Positions 52,054 through 63,966 of a stretch of 64,000 nucleotides of DNA are shown in pieces. This stretch comes from Bolinopsis microptera. Taxonomy: Eukaryota > Ctenophora > Tentaculata > Lobata > Bolinopsidae. The notes under the pieces are model-generated. The model did no database searches, was not told the DNA's origin, and worked only from the letters and a program-made list of their open reading frames with translations. How positions within the stretch are numbered: the first letter of the stretch is position 1; every line of letters begins with the position of its first letter. Location of the stretch: positions 1,240,001 to 1,304,000 of the forward strand of contig NC_087083.1 in assembly GCF_026151205.1 (NCBI RefSeq), written 5' to 3'. The position numbers and the translations under genes were made by a program.

Positions 52054-53283
52054 TGACTGAATTTAAAGAAAATTTGAAAGACGATATTGAGAAGAAAACT
52101 ATTTCCTAATTCCTCTTGTGAAGACTGTATCCTACTCCAAGTTTTCAGGTTTGTGCATATTTTACAGTATTTGGTATTCAGACAACTCAATCTTTCTCCT
52201 ACAATTGTTTCTTGATCAGCCACGTAGCTAGCAATGAGGCAGGGAGGGTGTTAAATGTTTTTCACAAAGCTTACTTATGTATTTTAAGGCTATGTATGTG
52301 CCCAGAATGCCGGATAATGTGGCAAAATGCTTCAATTTTATCAAACATTTTCCCGAGGCTCAGTCCTCTAGCTGTCAGTCGGGACTCGCCTGCCTTGGCA
52401 GATAATCTTGGCTACGGAGCTGTTCTTGATTAGTTAATTACTTAATATCAGTTAATCAATTCCTCGATTTATTCGAAGGACATCTCCAGCACGCTATTTT
52501 TAAGCTGTAAGATAAAGAAACTCACGCGGAGTATATCAAATTTCAGTGATAAGAACTGAGAAGTACACGATCGAAACAACTTATTCGAGCAACTATACTT
52601 CCTAGCTGTAATCTATCTTGTGAAGACTATATCCTACCCCAGGTTATTGCAGGTTTGTGAATTAATGAATAAATGTTATACGGTATTTAGACAACTCAAT
52701 CTCTCATTCTATATAAGTTTTTGATTGATTGATTTGTTGATTTATTTGAGGGATATCTAAGTTAGTACCATCTTAGAATACGACAGCTCCAGCGACCAGC
52801 ACGCTATTTTTAAGCTGTAAGATAAAGAAACTCACGCGGAGTATATCAAATTTCAGTGATAAGAAGTACAGGATCAAAACAACTTATTCGAGCAACAACT
52901 TCCTAGCTGTAATCTATCTTGTGAAGACTATTATATATTATACTATAATATATCCTACCCCAGGTTATTGCAGGTTTGTGAACGTTTTATAGGATTTAAT
53001 TTAGACGATATAATATTCCTTCTGTGATCAATCATTATTAATTATCAATTACATGCCAAATTTCAGTTAACTAATTGCGATTAAATTACGGCACAGCTAA
53101 TGTTACATTATTATAAGCTATAACACTCTACTGCTACAGCTGCCATGAATGCGCCGCTTTAAAAGTATAAATATAAGAAAGTAACATGGAGTATATTTCA
53201 GGTTTCGGTTCAAAGAAATAGCGGATCAAACCAACTCATATTCCATCTTAACAGTCTCTAAATCTTATAGCTCTGAACATCAG
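52054..53283 (+). repeat. Tandem exon-like cassettes upstream of the NERD gene
   Basis: Four diverged units, each with a TTTCAG acceptor, about 90-120 bases containing CTTGTGAAGACTATATCCTA or a decayed version, and a CAG/GT donor: about 52054-52148, 52547-52652, 52857-52973 and 53201-53283. Units 2 and 3 are close copies with shared spacer (GACAACTCAATCT). All are rich in stops, so they would be non-coding 5' exons if used. Confidence 0.6.
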
Positions 53284-54108
53284 GTACCAAAATAGAATGA
53301 TTCATTTATATAATTTTAATGATTGTTCAGGTGGGAAATAACTATCATTGAACCGCGATACTAAATTAATGATGAATCATGAAAGTAAACTAGTCTGAGA
53401 AAAAAATGATATGGAGAGTGGACTAAGAAATTTCAGATCTGAAAAGGCTATAACCGGGAAGCATTCAATTTAAAATTAACACAGAAATTGGGTACAATCC
53501 GACCGGCTATTAACTTGACTCATGAATGTTATGTAATTTTTGCAATATGTAAAGATAAAATTAGCATCTACATTCTACATGTAGAACTAGAAGCGCCACA
53601 ATTTTTGGGAAAAGGGGTTACAAAAGGGTGCATAATAAATATTGTTATTAATTTTTGGAATCAACACACTGCTTTATACAAAAATAATCGTCTCTTTTCA
53701 ACAAAGTAATAAACTCTTATTATTTGACGCTGCTCCTAATATATTATAATTCGAAAAGATCTGGCTTTTGACGCAACAGTTACAAATTTATATAACTACT
53801 GTTTTATAGGCCAGTAAGGAAACACACCACTGAAACAAACCTCGGACCCTCTATTCAATTCAAGGCACTAAACGCAAAACGACCACTGAACGACCACTGA
53901 ACAAGTAAGTCATTAAAAATATTAATTGAAATTTGATAATTATGTACCACGAGAGCTGTGTGATAATATAAGAACCTTGATACGCGCGAAAAGTGGCATG
54001 CAACGTATGTCAATAAGAACCTATGTTGATCTTGGAATGTTCGATCTTTCAATCTGCATCAATCCCCCTTACAGCTGATTTCATTTCAGATATATCAATT
54101 GATCAACA

Positions 54109-56295
54109 ATGGATAACTATTTGGAAAATGGCAAACAAATATACGAAGAATATTGCTCAACATCTGAAAACCTGCCCACATTCACAATGCTTCCAAGAGC
54201 ACCAGAGCAGACCTACATTGATGTATATCCAGATGAAGATCAGCCCGGTCCCAGCTTTACAGATGACAGACGACATCAATTAGACTACGAGACTGAAGTT
54301 AAGGTGTATAGGGCTTTGGAAGAGGTAGATGGAAACTTCATTGTTCTTCACAGTTTCAAATACACGCATCATCAATATCGTTTGTGTGCAGGTGAACGTC
54401 ATATCCGAAGTGGATGTTCTAAATGTAAAAGGAAGAATGCAGAAAATCAGGAGGGGGAATGTGACTTTCTCATCATTTGTGCGAACAGTTTCATTATTAT
54501 CGAGGTAAAGAACATGGATAATGTTGGAGAGGTTTTGGAATGTGAACCAGACTTCCACCTGTGTTCAATTGGCGAAGACTGGCAACCTCAGTGTAACAGA
54601 GACCAGCAGTTGAAAGCATTAATTGGAACGTTCCAGAAATCAGTCAAACAAAGAAACAAGATTGTGGAACTGATCAAGTGTATGGATAAGGATGCAAACA
54701 TTTTTCAGTTTACTGCCTATCCTAATTTTAGTAAACAGTTTAAAGATGAGTTTAAATTTAGTGAGATTACAGAACTCCCGTTAAGTGATGATGAACTGTC
54801 AACTATCATATTTGAAGAGGACCTTTGTCGCAACGAACTTGATGCTGCTTGGTGGGCAGCAAATGTAACTCTGGCCAATTATTCATCTTCAGATTCCCAT
54901 GAGAGAGTAAGGAACATTTTGTTAGCTATTTGGGCCACAGAGAGAAAAACGTGTGATAAATCCAAGTGCAGTTTAGGACGATGTATTATGGATGTCAACA
55001 AACAACTTAAGGAAGGTCGCATTACTTTTGAGCCTAAAAAAGGTAAAAAACGTAATCAAAATCCCGCAGTTGTCAAAGCTCCCGATGTTATCAGAAACAA
55101 TTCTAATGTGGAAAACCTAACAGTAGAACAACACAATGCTTTCAAGTCAAAAGAGAATTTGTTGTTGATTAACGGTCCCGCAGGGGCGGGCAAAACTGTC
55201 ATATTGTGTGGTAAAATACTGCAACTGTTAGAGTCTGATAAGAACAACAAAGTTGTGGTATTTAAGTATACTGGACCCGGAAACAATTCACAGCATTATC
55301 AAAGTGCGTTAAATAACGCTAAAATAAAATACGAACTGATAAGCACAGATGAACTTGAACACACTCCAGAAGAACTAGCTAATCTTATAACAGAGAGTTT
55401 GTGTGATGTTATTATTGTGGAGATAACAGGTTATCCAGATACCAGATATTTAACAGATAGACTCAGTGTACTAAGTGGTTATAATTTGTTTGTTGATGAT
55501 ATACAGGCAGTTATTGATTACGATACCACAGCTGAAAAGTGCACTTTATTGATTAACAAGTTAAAAGACTTATCAGCAGATAAGATTGTGTGGATAGCAT
55601 GTGACATTGTCCAGGTTTGGTCGGTATATAACACAGATCTCATTTCAATGATAGCTAATGTACTTACTGATATATTAGTACCTCATCAGAGGACTACTTT
55701 ATCTAGTAACTTGAGAAATACGTTTGATTTATCGAATATTTTATCTGTAATCAGAGATCAATTCATTAAATTATGTTCTCTTAAATCAGATATTTTAGAT
55801 ATTATTTTACCTTCACAATCACCTGGACACTTTATACACGGTACATTACCTGTTATACATGTTTTTAATGATTGTAATGTTGATAGTATTGTAAGTGTTA
55901 TTAATATTGATTTAGATAGATTGTGTGCTACACATGAATTAGATTATTCTGATATAGGTATACTATATACTGATATCAATATTAGTGGTGTAGTACCACT
56001 AGTTAGGAACAGTGTTAATATGAAATGTAAGAACACTGCTAGTAAGATTGCAGTGTGTGACATTGTGTATTGTGCCTCTAGTGAGTGGCCTGCTGTAATA
56101 GTACTGTGTGAAGTGTTGGGTAGTAGAGAGGAGCTGGACCTGACTACACTTTACTTAGCGTTATCAAGAGCACGTGTACACTGCTCTGTTGTTATATACC
56201 CAGAGGAGGGTGAAACATTAGACGATACACCTTACATGTTACCTTTGTTAGATAAACTGAGTAACTACGCTCGCATTATATGGTATAAGAATTGA
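54109..56295 (+). CDS. NERD-domain nuclease/helicase-like protein
   Basis: 728 residues in one coding exon. The NERD (nuclease-related, PD-(D/E)XK) region at about 64-150 shows YETEVKVYRALEE, a Cys-rich insert SGCSKCKRK, ECDFLII and IIIEVKN, the acidic and ExK catalytic pattern. A superfamily-1-like ATPase follows: TVEQHNAF, Walker A GPAGAGKT (about 358), a Walker B-like LFVDDIQ, and a C-terminal LYLALSRARVHCSVV resembling helicase motif VI. This layout is common in bacterial NERD helicases and also occurs in some invertebrates; the substrate is unknown. The ATG follows a 5' UTR intron: donor GTAAGT at 53905, acceptor TTTCATTTCAG ending at 54089. Lack of coding introns, unlike its neighbours, could mean transfer or retroposition. 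DDIQ in place of DEAQ is unusual. Confidence 0.8.
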   Translation: MDNYLENGKQIYEEYCSTSENLPTFTMLPRAPEQTYIDVYPDEDQPGPSFTDDRRHQLDYETEVKVYRALEEVDGNFIVLHSFKYTHHQYRLCAGERHIRSGCSKCKRKNAENQEGECDFLIICANSFIIIEVKNMDNVGEVLECEPDFHLCSIGEDWQPQCNRDQQLKALIGTFQKSVKQRNKIVELIKCMDKDANIFQFTAYPNFSKQFKDEFKFSEITELPLSDDELSTIIFEEDLCRNELDAAWWAANVTLANYSSSDSHERVRNILLAIWATERKTCDKSKCSLGRCIMDVNKQLKEGRITFEPKKGKKRNQNPAVVKAPDVIRNNSNVENLTVEQHNAFKSKENLLLINGPAGAGKTVILCGKILQLLESDKNNKVVVFKYTGPGNNSQHYQSALNNAKIKYELISTDELEHTPEELANLITESLCDVIIVEITGYPDTRYLTDRLSVLSGYNLFVDDIQAVIDYDTTAEKCTLLINKLKDLSADKIVWIACDIVQVWSVYNTDLISMIANVLTDILVPHQRTTLSSNLRNTFDLSNILSVIRDQFIKLCSLKSDILDIILPSQSPGHFIHGTLPVIHVFNDCNVDSIVSVINIDLDRLCATHELDYSDIGILYTDINISGVVPLVRNSVNMKCKNTASKIAVCDIVYCASSEWPAVIVLCEVLGSREELDLTTLYLALSRARVHCSVVIYPEEGETLDDTPYMLPLLDKLSNYARIIWYKN

Positions 56296-56437
56296 TGTTA
56301 TTGTGTAATAACGTTAGTGGGTGACTAGTTCTATTGTTATGAAACATGTATACATAAGCCTTTAGAATTAGTGTGTGATTGCACAGCTGAGTGAACTCTT
56401 ATGAACTAATTACCGATTTTTAAAACTGTGAGACCAA

Positions 56438-56522
56438 GCCGGGACTCGATCTCGCTACGTCCGGGCTAGACAGACAGATAAGGTTTATGCTTAACCGATT
56501 GCGCCACTGTGCTGATAACAAT
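56438..56522 (-). repeat. tRNA-derived SINE head, in the NERD gene 3' region
   Basis: On the minus strand, AGTGGCGCAATCGGTTAAG resembles the tRNA A box and GATCGAGTCCCGG the B box. The acceptor ends do not pair and the anticodon arm is not convincing, so I call a SINE or tRNA relic rather than a tRNA gene. Confidence 0.55.
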
Positions 56523-56685
56523 ACAAACATATTAAGCTAGCAATTGAGCGTTATTTTGCAAATAATTTCACCCACTAACCAAACTTAACTATTCGTTATT
56601 GTAGTTATTAATATAATGCTAATTACTATGAAATTACTATCCACTATAGAATGTGTTATCATTCATTTTATCTGTCTTTCAGTGA

Positions 56686-56691
56686 AATAAA
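56686..56691 (+). terminator. Candidate polyadenylation signal of the NERD gene
   Basis: AATAAA in GTGAAATAAAAGTG, 391 bases after the stop codon. Inferred from motif and position. Confidence 0.4.
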
Positions 56692-56699
56692 AGTGTTTT

Positions 56700-57862
56700 A
56701 AATCATAATGTTTCGTATAATTTAGGGTTGACCAGATTTAGCATAATGTCTAGGTTGAGGTCTAAACAACCTAGTCGGAAAACAAAAAATCTTACCTTTA
56801 CATATGAATGACTAATAAAGAAAATGACGAATGACGAGACGCAACTGCCAAATTAATTTGATAAATGTAAAGTACAAAAACAGAATTAAATATCAATGCT
56901 ACACGACAATCTATGATAAACACTTCGTGAATTTGCTGAAAATTGTGTAGTCGTTAGATTTAGAAGCTTAAACTTAAGCAGCAAAATCAGAAAATATAAG
57001 CTAATAATTATAACCGTAAGTGTAAACTCTCCGACAAAATGATGAAATCATTACTGTAATGTAGTAACGGTCAACTGATAAAAAAGAACTGAGCACACGG
57101 ACCATATCAGGCAACACTCTGTCCGGAGAGTTTACTCGCCAGCGGATTGACCAATCACACCACATAGATGGTGCATTATCCACTTTAATCCGGTTAAATT
57201 ATTATATTTGATCTTGTTTCTTTTTCGTACAGATTGTAGTGAAGTTAATTTTTTTAAACGTGTTTTGGGTCTTATTTATGATTTTTTTATAATTATCTTA
57301 TTTACTTCATTGATGTATTGTCACGATGGGTTCGTTAGTGTTCCCTCTGACTATTTAAGTTTAATTCCAGTTTAATTTCCAGTTTAATTCCATAGAGCTC
57401 CCTATTAGCGGAGAGAGACCACGTGACTGTATACGCGACCTCGTATTGGTCAAACCAGTAAAACACATACGAGCAGTCCCCGCCTTTTATCTCTAATTCC
57501 TATCCGCTACCTAATCTTTCAAAATGTATCGTTTGTTTATTTTACATCTGTAATTGTTCATATTAGAATTCTGGGTAATCTTTATTTTCTCAAAGTCGGT
57601 TATTATCTTGGAGCCAAATAACATGATAAATTACAGCTTTCATTTATGGAATCATCAATTTCAAAGTCATGACCACCATTATAAAAATCAAAGTACTTGC
57701 TATCTGATATGATCTATTGATTAAAAATACTGCGATCAATCGAAATGTATTTTAGCTAAAGAATAAAGGCGTACCTGCCATTGATTAACATATCACAAAT
57801 TCTTCTGTCACGGAGTTTCTATTAACAGGAAGCGATGTGTAACAAACAATGTGTAAATCACA
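56700..57862. other. Non-coding stretch
   Basis: AT-rich. TTTAATTCCAGTTTAATTTC-type short repeats near 57360. GGAGAGTTTACTC near 57123 is a small inverted match to ACTCTCC near 57025. No exon seen. Confidence 0.5.
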
Positions 57863-58045
57863 GTGCTGGCAAGCACGACCGCCGCCATTGGCATTATAAT
57901 CCCCATACTATTTACCCTCATACTATTATATCCCCTTTACTCTTTTCCAGGCATTAAGACTCACCGAAAGCAGTTCAGCAGGCATATTTTAAGTTCAAAA
58001 CATTCTAATTCAATGTCAAAGATGACAGCTAGGAATAAGAAATAG
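57863..58045 (+). CDS. Possible exon with one transmembrane segment
   Basis: An open frame of about 60 codons carries a strongly hydrophobic stretch AIGIIIPILFTLILLYPLY and then a basic tail rich in Lys, Arg, His and Ser, ending in TAG. It is preceded by AATCACAG, a plausible acceptor, and has no good ATG (it begins at GTG or after the AG). It could be the last exon of a membrane-protein gene, but I found no partner exons. Function unknown; chance is possible. Confidence 0.25.
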   Translation: MLASTTAAIGIIIPILFTLILLYPLYSFPGIKTHRKQFSRHILSSKHSNSMSKMTARNKK

Positions 58046-59316
58046 TTATGTAAAGGATTTTAAGAAATTTGCGCAAAATACGCGTCAGCATGTTATACGA
58101 AATTAGGTAAAAAACCCAAAATCGCCATATTCAGGTGCCTTAAAAACCATGTTAAAATTGAGTTAGAGATCTGAAACTTTGCAGGGCGTCTAGACCTCGT
58201 CCAAATCGACTGTATAATTTTTTTCATGTTTCAGGAGTATCAGGAAATGGGTTTTCTGGAACCCCTGTTTTACAACAGATTGTCGTGAAGCTATATACAT
58301 ATATATCAATATGTATAGACGCTTTTGGCAATCAATTGTAGCCTACATTTAAGTGTCCGTAGATTCAAAAGTATAAAAGATACAGTCATTTCGAACCACA
58401 GGTTTTAAAGATAATTGTTTATACTTTAGTTTACATTATATCGAAAAATAATTTAACGTCATCATCATCACTTGATGACGTCATCAATTTAAGTGTTTTT
58501 AGAACTTGATTTTTGACAAAATAACAACTTTTCAAATCGATTTTTCACCATTAAAAAGTAATTTTATTCAAAATCTGAGGACATTTTTACCTTAGATAAT
58601 TGTTCAAGCATTCTGAAAATCTACCGGAAAATTTTCCTACCTTGCTCCTTCATAAAGATATTTGCTATTGAAGTTAGTGCTTTTTTGAAGAATAATTTTG
58701 TTTAAACACAAAAGTTGTGAATTAGTATTCTCTGGTGTCGGGCCATCTCTTGGGTTGTGGAGCTCAATTTTGCTTCCTAAAGGTCTAAATTGTGTAATAG
58801 GCTAGTTTTAAAGTTGAAAATCGAAAAGTTGCACACGTGGGGACACGCCCAAATTGATTTAAATTGCTAAAATCACTGAAAATTGTTATTTTCACGATTT
58901 TTATCAACTTTGGAGTCCCGTTGTGATTAAAGTTCTTTTTGAAATCTTCTGAAACTTTGCATACTTATTAAACTATATATTAAATACCACTATGCAAAAA
59001 TTTACGGTGATTAAATATTGTATGCGCACGCAACGTCCGCTCAAAGTTTGCACGTGCGGAAGGTGAGAATTTTGCTCATTCGTGATTTCGAATATATTCT
59101 GCTTTCCCACGATATTTAAATGGCATTATTTATGAATTAAATGCTAACTTGAATGAGTAAAAAGTGCCATATTCAGTCTGTTATCGACAGATATACCTAT
59201 CTAAACACAAGGAAATGTTTTCAAAGATAAAATTTCGAAATCGTTGAAATTACCTCCTTATTAATGAAGTTTCGACTGTGTAAATTATCCTGACATTATA
59301 ATCAAAAAGAGATGAT
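58046..59316. other. Non-coding stretch
   Basis: AT-rich with CTTGATGACGTCATCA near 58471. No exon, RNA gene or clear repeat seen. Confidence 0.5.
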
Positions 59317-59627
59317 ATTTGACCAAAACCCATAATCATGGGTAGAGTGAACCGCTGCCAATGTCTCTCTTTTCCAAACAAAAGGAAATGATATTAATTT
59401 GAGGAACCGTCCGCAAATGCAAATTGATACCGAGAATGAAATCGGTCGCTCGCTTTTACGAATTGTAATAAAGCTTATTGAATGGGAAAAGCGAGCGACC
59501 GATTTCATTCTCGGTATCAATTTGCATTTGCGGACGGTTCCTCAAATTAATATCATTTCCTTTTGTTTGGAAAAGAGAGACATTGGCAGCGGTTCACTCT
59601 ACCCATGATTATGGGTTTTGGTCAAAT
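59317..59627. repeat. Palindrome with 141-bp arms and 29-bp loop
   Basis: 59317-59457 is the reverse complement of 59487-59627 with no mismatch that I could see; both arms carry CCTCAAATTAATATCATTTC or its complement. The loop is 59458-59486. The right arm ends exactly where duplicate copy 2 starts. Confidence 0.93.
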
Positions 59628-61263
59628 TAACTTTATTTCAAATAATAGAATTTAAAGTCCTCAAAAGTTAATATGCAGTAACGTCAACTAAAAATATTTG
59701 TATCATGAAGTTTGAGTGAGTCTATTTGTTAATAATAATATATAAAGTGAAATCATTCAGTTATTGTTAAGTTTACTTATTTAAGTCGAGAGATTCATAA
59801 CTTCAACATACCGATATAAGGTGATACAAACAATTGTATATCTTAGAAATATGAACTCCTTGTAATAATTAAATTAGAGCCGGACCAATGACCATCATTC
59901 CATTATTTTATGAATGTAGCTGAAATTGGTTTCTAAAATGTTTTGACTGGCGTTCATGTTTTCTCTTCAATCAAAATTCGCGTACAATCAACTTCAGTCT
60001 CAAGCCTTGGATTAACAATAACATTGTTATTAAAGTTAAACTTCCATCAAATCATTTTGAAGTTTGCTGGCGCGGATGAAGATCTTTTGTTGTGAGATTC
60101 AAGTTCACTTTTTTTAGTCTTTGAGTTTGCCAAGCAGAGAGCACAGGATTTTGGTGAAACGAACGACTCATATGACCATGTCATCATATCAGTGATCCCG
60201 ATCCTGTGAAATATTTAATGAGTTAATGGTTGTACATTTCTAAATATTTAATCCTGATTTTTAACAGAAACTTATAGTTATACACTGGAAAATCACTGCA
60301 CTTCCCTTAATTGTATAATATGATCATTGATCTGCACAAACCGGATGGCAATATCAAATATATTACCAAACATCATTTGACAGGAAATTGTGTGAACAGA
60401 CATAATTAATAATTTTGAACGGACATTAAAATGATTATACTTATAGGTTTATAACCTACGTACCAAAGGCAAAACGCGCACCGTTGGACTCGCAGTCGAC
60501 AGTCTTTGTGCTTTGGAACAAATATTTTACGAGTATATATATCACCGTTAAATTTAATAAAATGAACGCTCGAGACATTCAAACGGGCTTTGTTATTGGA
60601 TATATTTGGTAATGTTTTTATTAATAATATATAAAATAACATGTATAAAATAATATCACAAACTTTGAATTTACTTCTTTTCTCCAGTGAACTCCACTCT
60701 GTTAATTACTTTCTGGGATTTAGCTTCATTAATAATTAACAATCTTACGTCATGTTTTAATATCAAACATGAAACAATTTATTTTAGCGAAATGGAAACA
60801 GTTATAATGAGAAAAGCACGAATACTCGTTTTTGAAACTTTATAATTATATGGTTACACTTACAAGTTATAGTTTGCTTTATTATATCCAGAGCCCTTGC
60901 GCTTGCAGCTAGTAGTAGTAGCGCGCGCCCGAAGTGTGCAGAAAGATATAGTTATATTTATAAGAACATTTTTATATGCTACTGCCTACTGGTAAGGTAA
61001 AAGTAAATTCTTAACCGCTATTTTTTCGTCACAGTCGGAGCAGAGCCCACATTTTAGCCAAAACACCATTTTACTGCAGCGAGTGCAGGATCTCTTCTCT
61101 GGGTATACCTCAACCTGTAACACTAACACTAACAGTATCAAACATGTGTTAGTGTTACTAGTGCAAAAAGCACAAAAAGCACGATTTTTACATATGTACT
61201 TAGTACTCTAGTTAAGTTTTTCAAACGCTAATTAGCGCTAACTTAAACTAGCGTTAGCCATCA
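59628..61263 (+). repeat. Duplicated segment, copy 2 (continues at 63968-64000)
   Basis: Matches 49028-51362 without the 672-bp element. Interrupted after GTTAGCCATCA by a LINE; the segment resumes at CATCACGTTTTAAGATTGTC and runs off the right edge. Confidence 0.93.
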
Positions 61264-61861
61264 ATTAAACAAATAATCAATTAAACAAATAATCAAAGTT
61301 TTAGCACATTTTACAGCATAAAATTTAAACAAATGAAAACATATAATGCTCTTAGTGGTAAATGGCCGTTTGTTCTGAGCTGTATGATTTTTTGACAATC
61401 AACTAGCGGGGCAAGGAATGTACTGGCTGGTAGCTTTTGTACACACCAGAACGCTAGTCTGGTTGATTAGTGACCAAATTAGAGGCGTTGATAGGAAGGC
61501 ATTATAATTTGTGGGTGTAAGAGGGAATATTTGGCATGCATTATTCTAGCAGCTATTTTGTAACAAATGGTCTTTACGATTATTAAGGACGGTAAGTATT
61601 TTGGGTGTTCAATACTAAATCATGGCTAAATGTCTAAGAGGGGTTTAAATTTAAGGGAGAAAAAGAAATGAATATTGGGTTATAATATTAATCATAGATG
61701 TCAACCCTGACATAACTATTGTACTAAAAATTTGATCATAATTTTTTTTTTAATCTAGACACTTATTTTACTTCGGTGTATTCCAACAGCCACAATGTTA
61801 CACAAGTGCAACCAGCCAATTACAGGAAGCCGAAGGATCTTTTTGGCCAGTGACAGTTAAG

Positions 61862-62103
61862 GTAGTGTGTACCATACTTTCTTCGTCCGAGACTTTGCTG
61901 CAATGTGCAGCTCCTCATTTAACCCTCACACCCGATTTCTCGAGTATTCGGCTGAGTAGACCGGGGGGCTGCATAGACCACTCATGATCCTTAGCTGAAC
62001 GTCGACGACGCTCACCCCACGACCAGGCAGTCAGTGGGTTTCGAACTCGCAACCTAACGATTGTAAGACAGGCGTTCTAACCAACTGCGCTACCTGGCCG
62101 CTA
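61862..62103 (-). mobile_element. tRNA-derived SINE within the LINE 3' part
   Basis: On the minus strand the head GGCCAGGTAGCGCAGTTGG has a tRNA A box, and GGTTGCGAGTTCGAAACC a B box. CCTGGTC can pair with the first seven bases like an acceptor stem, but the anticodon arm does not pair. A non-tRNA body follows (AGCGTCGTCGACG, GGTGTGAGGGTTAAATGAGG). Flanks AAGGATCTTT and AAGGGTCTTT may be target duplications. Confidence 0.7.
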
Positions 62104-62263
62104 AGGGTCTTTATTAGAATTCAAATCGGATACAAAAATAGGATATCTTTACACTACACTTACTCACTCACACATCACATTTAACTTGACAGAGGAATAC
62201 GCTGGCAGAGTAAGTCGATTTGGTCATGAAATTTTGGAGGTCAGGTGGAATCCCTGCAGGAGC

Positions 62264-63966
62264 CTACAAAAATTTAAGGTTACATATATCAAAGTCTTTA
62301 TTTGTCCAGTCATACACGGCATGACAATGCTGGTTGGAAAGTAGTGAAGATTTCAGTTTGGATTTCAGGCAAGAAATACTAACAGAACAATCAAAGATTT
62401 TAAGGTTAGGGGTTATTATATTCCATATTTTCGTTGACCTCGTGTTATGGTTGTCTGGGGGATCCGGTTTATTGATAATAAGCATTGGTTTCCTGGAAGA
62501 ACGAGAATACTCTTCGTACATAGACATAGGAGTAGAAAACTTCATGATCTTGAATAATTCTATGTAGCTATGGTAAGTATAAAGATTTTGTACAGTGAGT
62601 ATCTCGTTGTTTTTAAACAGAGGTTTAGTGTGTTCCTTTTTATAAAATTTACTATCAAGTTTCTGGTCAGTAAATGGTCTGGTTCGAACACACGTTTTGA
62701 ATTTATCCAGGTAGGCTGCTCTATCACCAAACAAGACCCTCAGACAGTACTTCTGTGCAGTGAATATTGAGCTTATACGATTTTTAGCTGCCCCACCCCA
62801 TGCTGATATGCAGTACGACAGATGGGATTCAAAAAGAGTGTAGTATAACTGTCTGTGGAGAAATTCTGGGAGGGAGCAGCGTAGACGACACAGAGTTGAG
62901 GTGGCATGGTTAAGCTTTCGTTTTAGGGCTATTATATGATCTTCCCATGTTAGATTTTCGTCAATGACGACTCCTAAAAATCTAGCTGACGTTACTCTTT
63001 TGATGGGGTAGTTGTCTATATTCATTATGAATTCTTCTTCAACGTTTGCTTCAGTACGTGACTTAGGTCTAAAGTGAATGTAGCAGCATTTTGACATGTT
63101 TATGTGAAGCTTGTTAGCCCGCATGTATGTTTGAAGGTTTGAAAGTAGGGCGTTGCTGCGTTCATATGCTTCTTGTGCAGTTTTACCAACAACAAATATG
63201 TTGGTGTCATCCGCAAAGGTGACAAACGATCCCAAGCTAGAGCTATTAGAGATATCATTTATGTAAAGTAGGAATAAAAGGGGTCCGAGAATTGACCCCT
63301 GGGGAACCCCAAATTTTATTGGAAGTAGGTCGGACTTTTCTCCTACAACATCAGTGTACTGAAATCGATTAGTTAGGTAGCTCTTGATCAGATCGTTTGC
63401 CACGCCACGGATGCCATACCTTTCTAGTTTGGTAAGTAATGTTGAGTGATCTATAGTATCGAAAGCTTTGCTGAGGTCGATGAATATGCCTAACACATGG
63501 TGCTTCAATTTGATGTGCTTAGATATGAGGTCAACAGAGTAGTTTACTGCATGGGAGGTTGAGTGCGATTGCCTGAAACCAAACTGAGTCTTAGATATTA
63601 TTCCCTGAGAGCTGACAAACGAATAAATCCTAGAATATATGATTTTCTCAAATATTTTGCCAAATATGGACAAGGTGGATATAGGACGGTAGTTTTCTAT
63701 TTCTTCTGGATTACCTTTTTTGAATACGGGTGTGATTCTGCCAGTCTTAAGTATTATATCAGGGAATATACCATTTGACATAAGTTTGTTTAAGTATCTG
63801 CTGATAATTGGTGCAATAACGTGGGACGAAGTTTTAATAACGGTTATGGGAATATCACTGGCCTTTCCATTCTCGAATTCTTTGATTATTCTTAGAACCT
63901 CCTCAGGAGTGCCGTCCTCTAACATAATAGATCGAGAGTTACTAGGGCTAAGGAAGTCATGGAATG
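62264..63966 (-). pseudogene. Reverse-transcriptase fragment of the truncated LINE
   Basis: About 567 codons without frameshift. Motifs in order: YRPISTLSIFGKIFEKI, FGFRQSHSTSHAV, GIFIDLSKAFDTIDH (catalytic Asp), FGVPQGSILGPLLFLLYIND and FADDTNIFV (catalytic Asp pair), then CLRVLFGDRAAYLDKF and a C-terminal tail. A Jockey-group or related clade is likely. The N-terminal endonuclease is missing and the frame begins at the insertion junction, so this copy cannot make a full enzyme. Confidence 0.88.

Noticed and set aside
56438-56522. tRNA gene
   Set aside because: A and B boxes are present but the acceptor stem does not pair.
62025-62103. tRNA gene on the minus strand
   Set aside because: Acceptor pairing is good, but the anticodon stem fails and a long SINE body follows.
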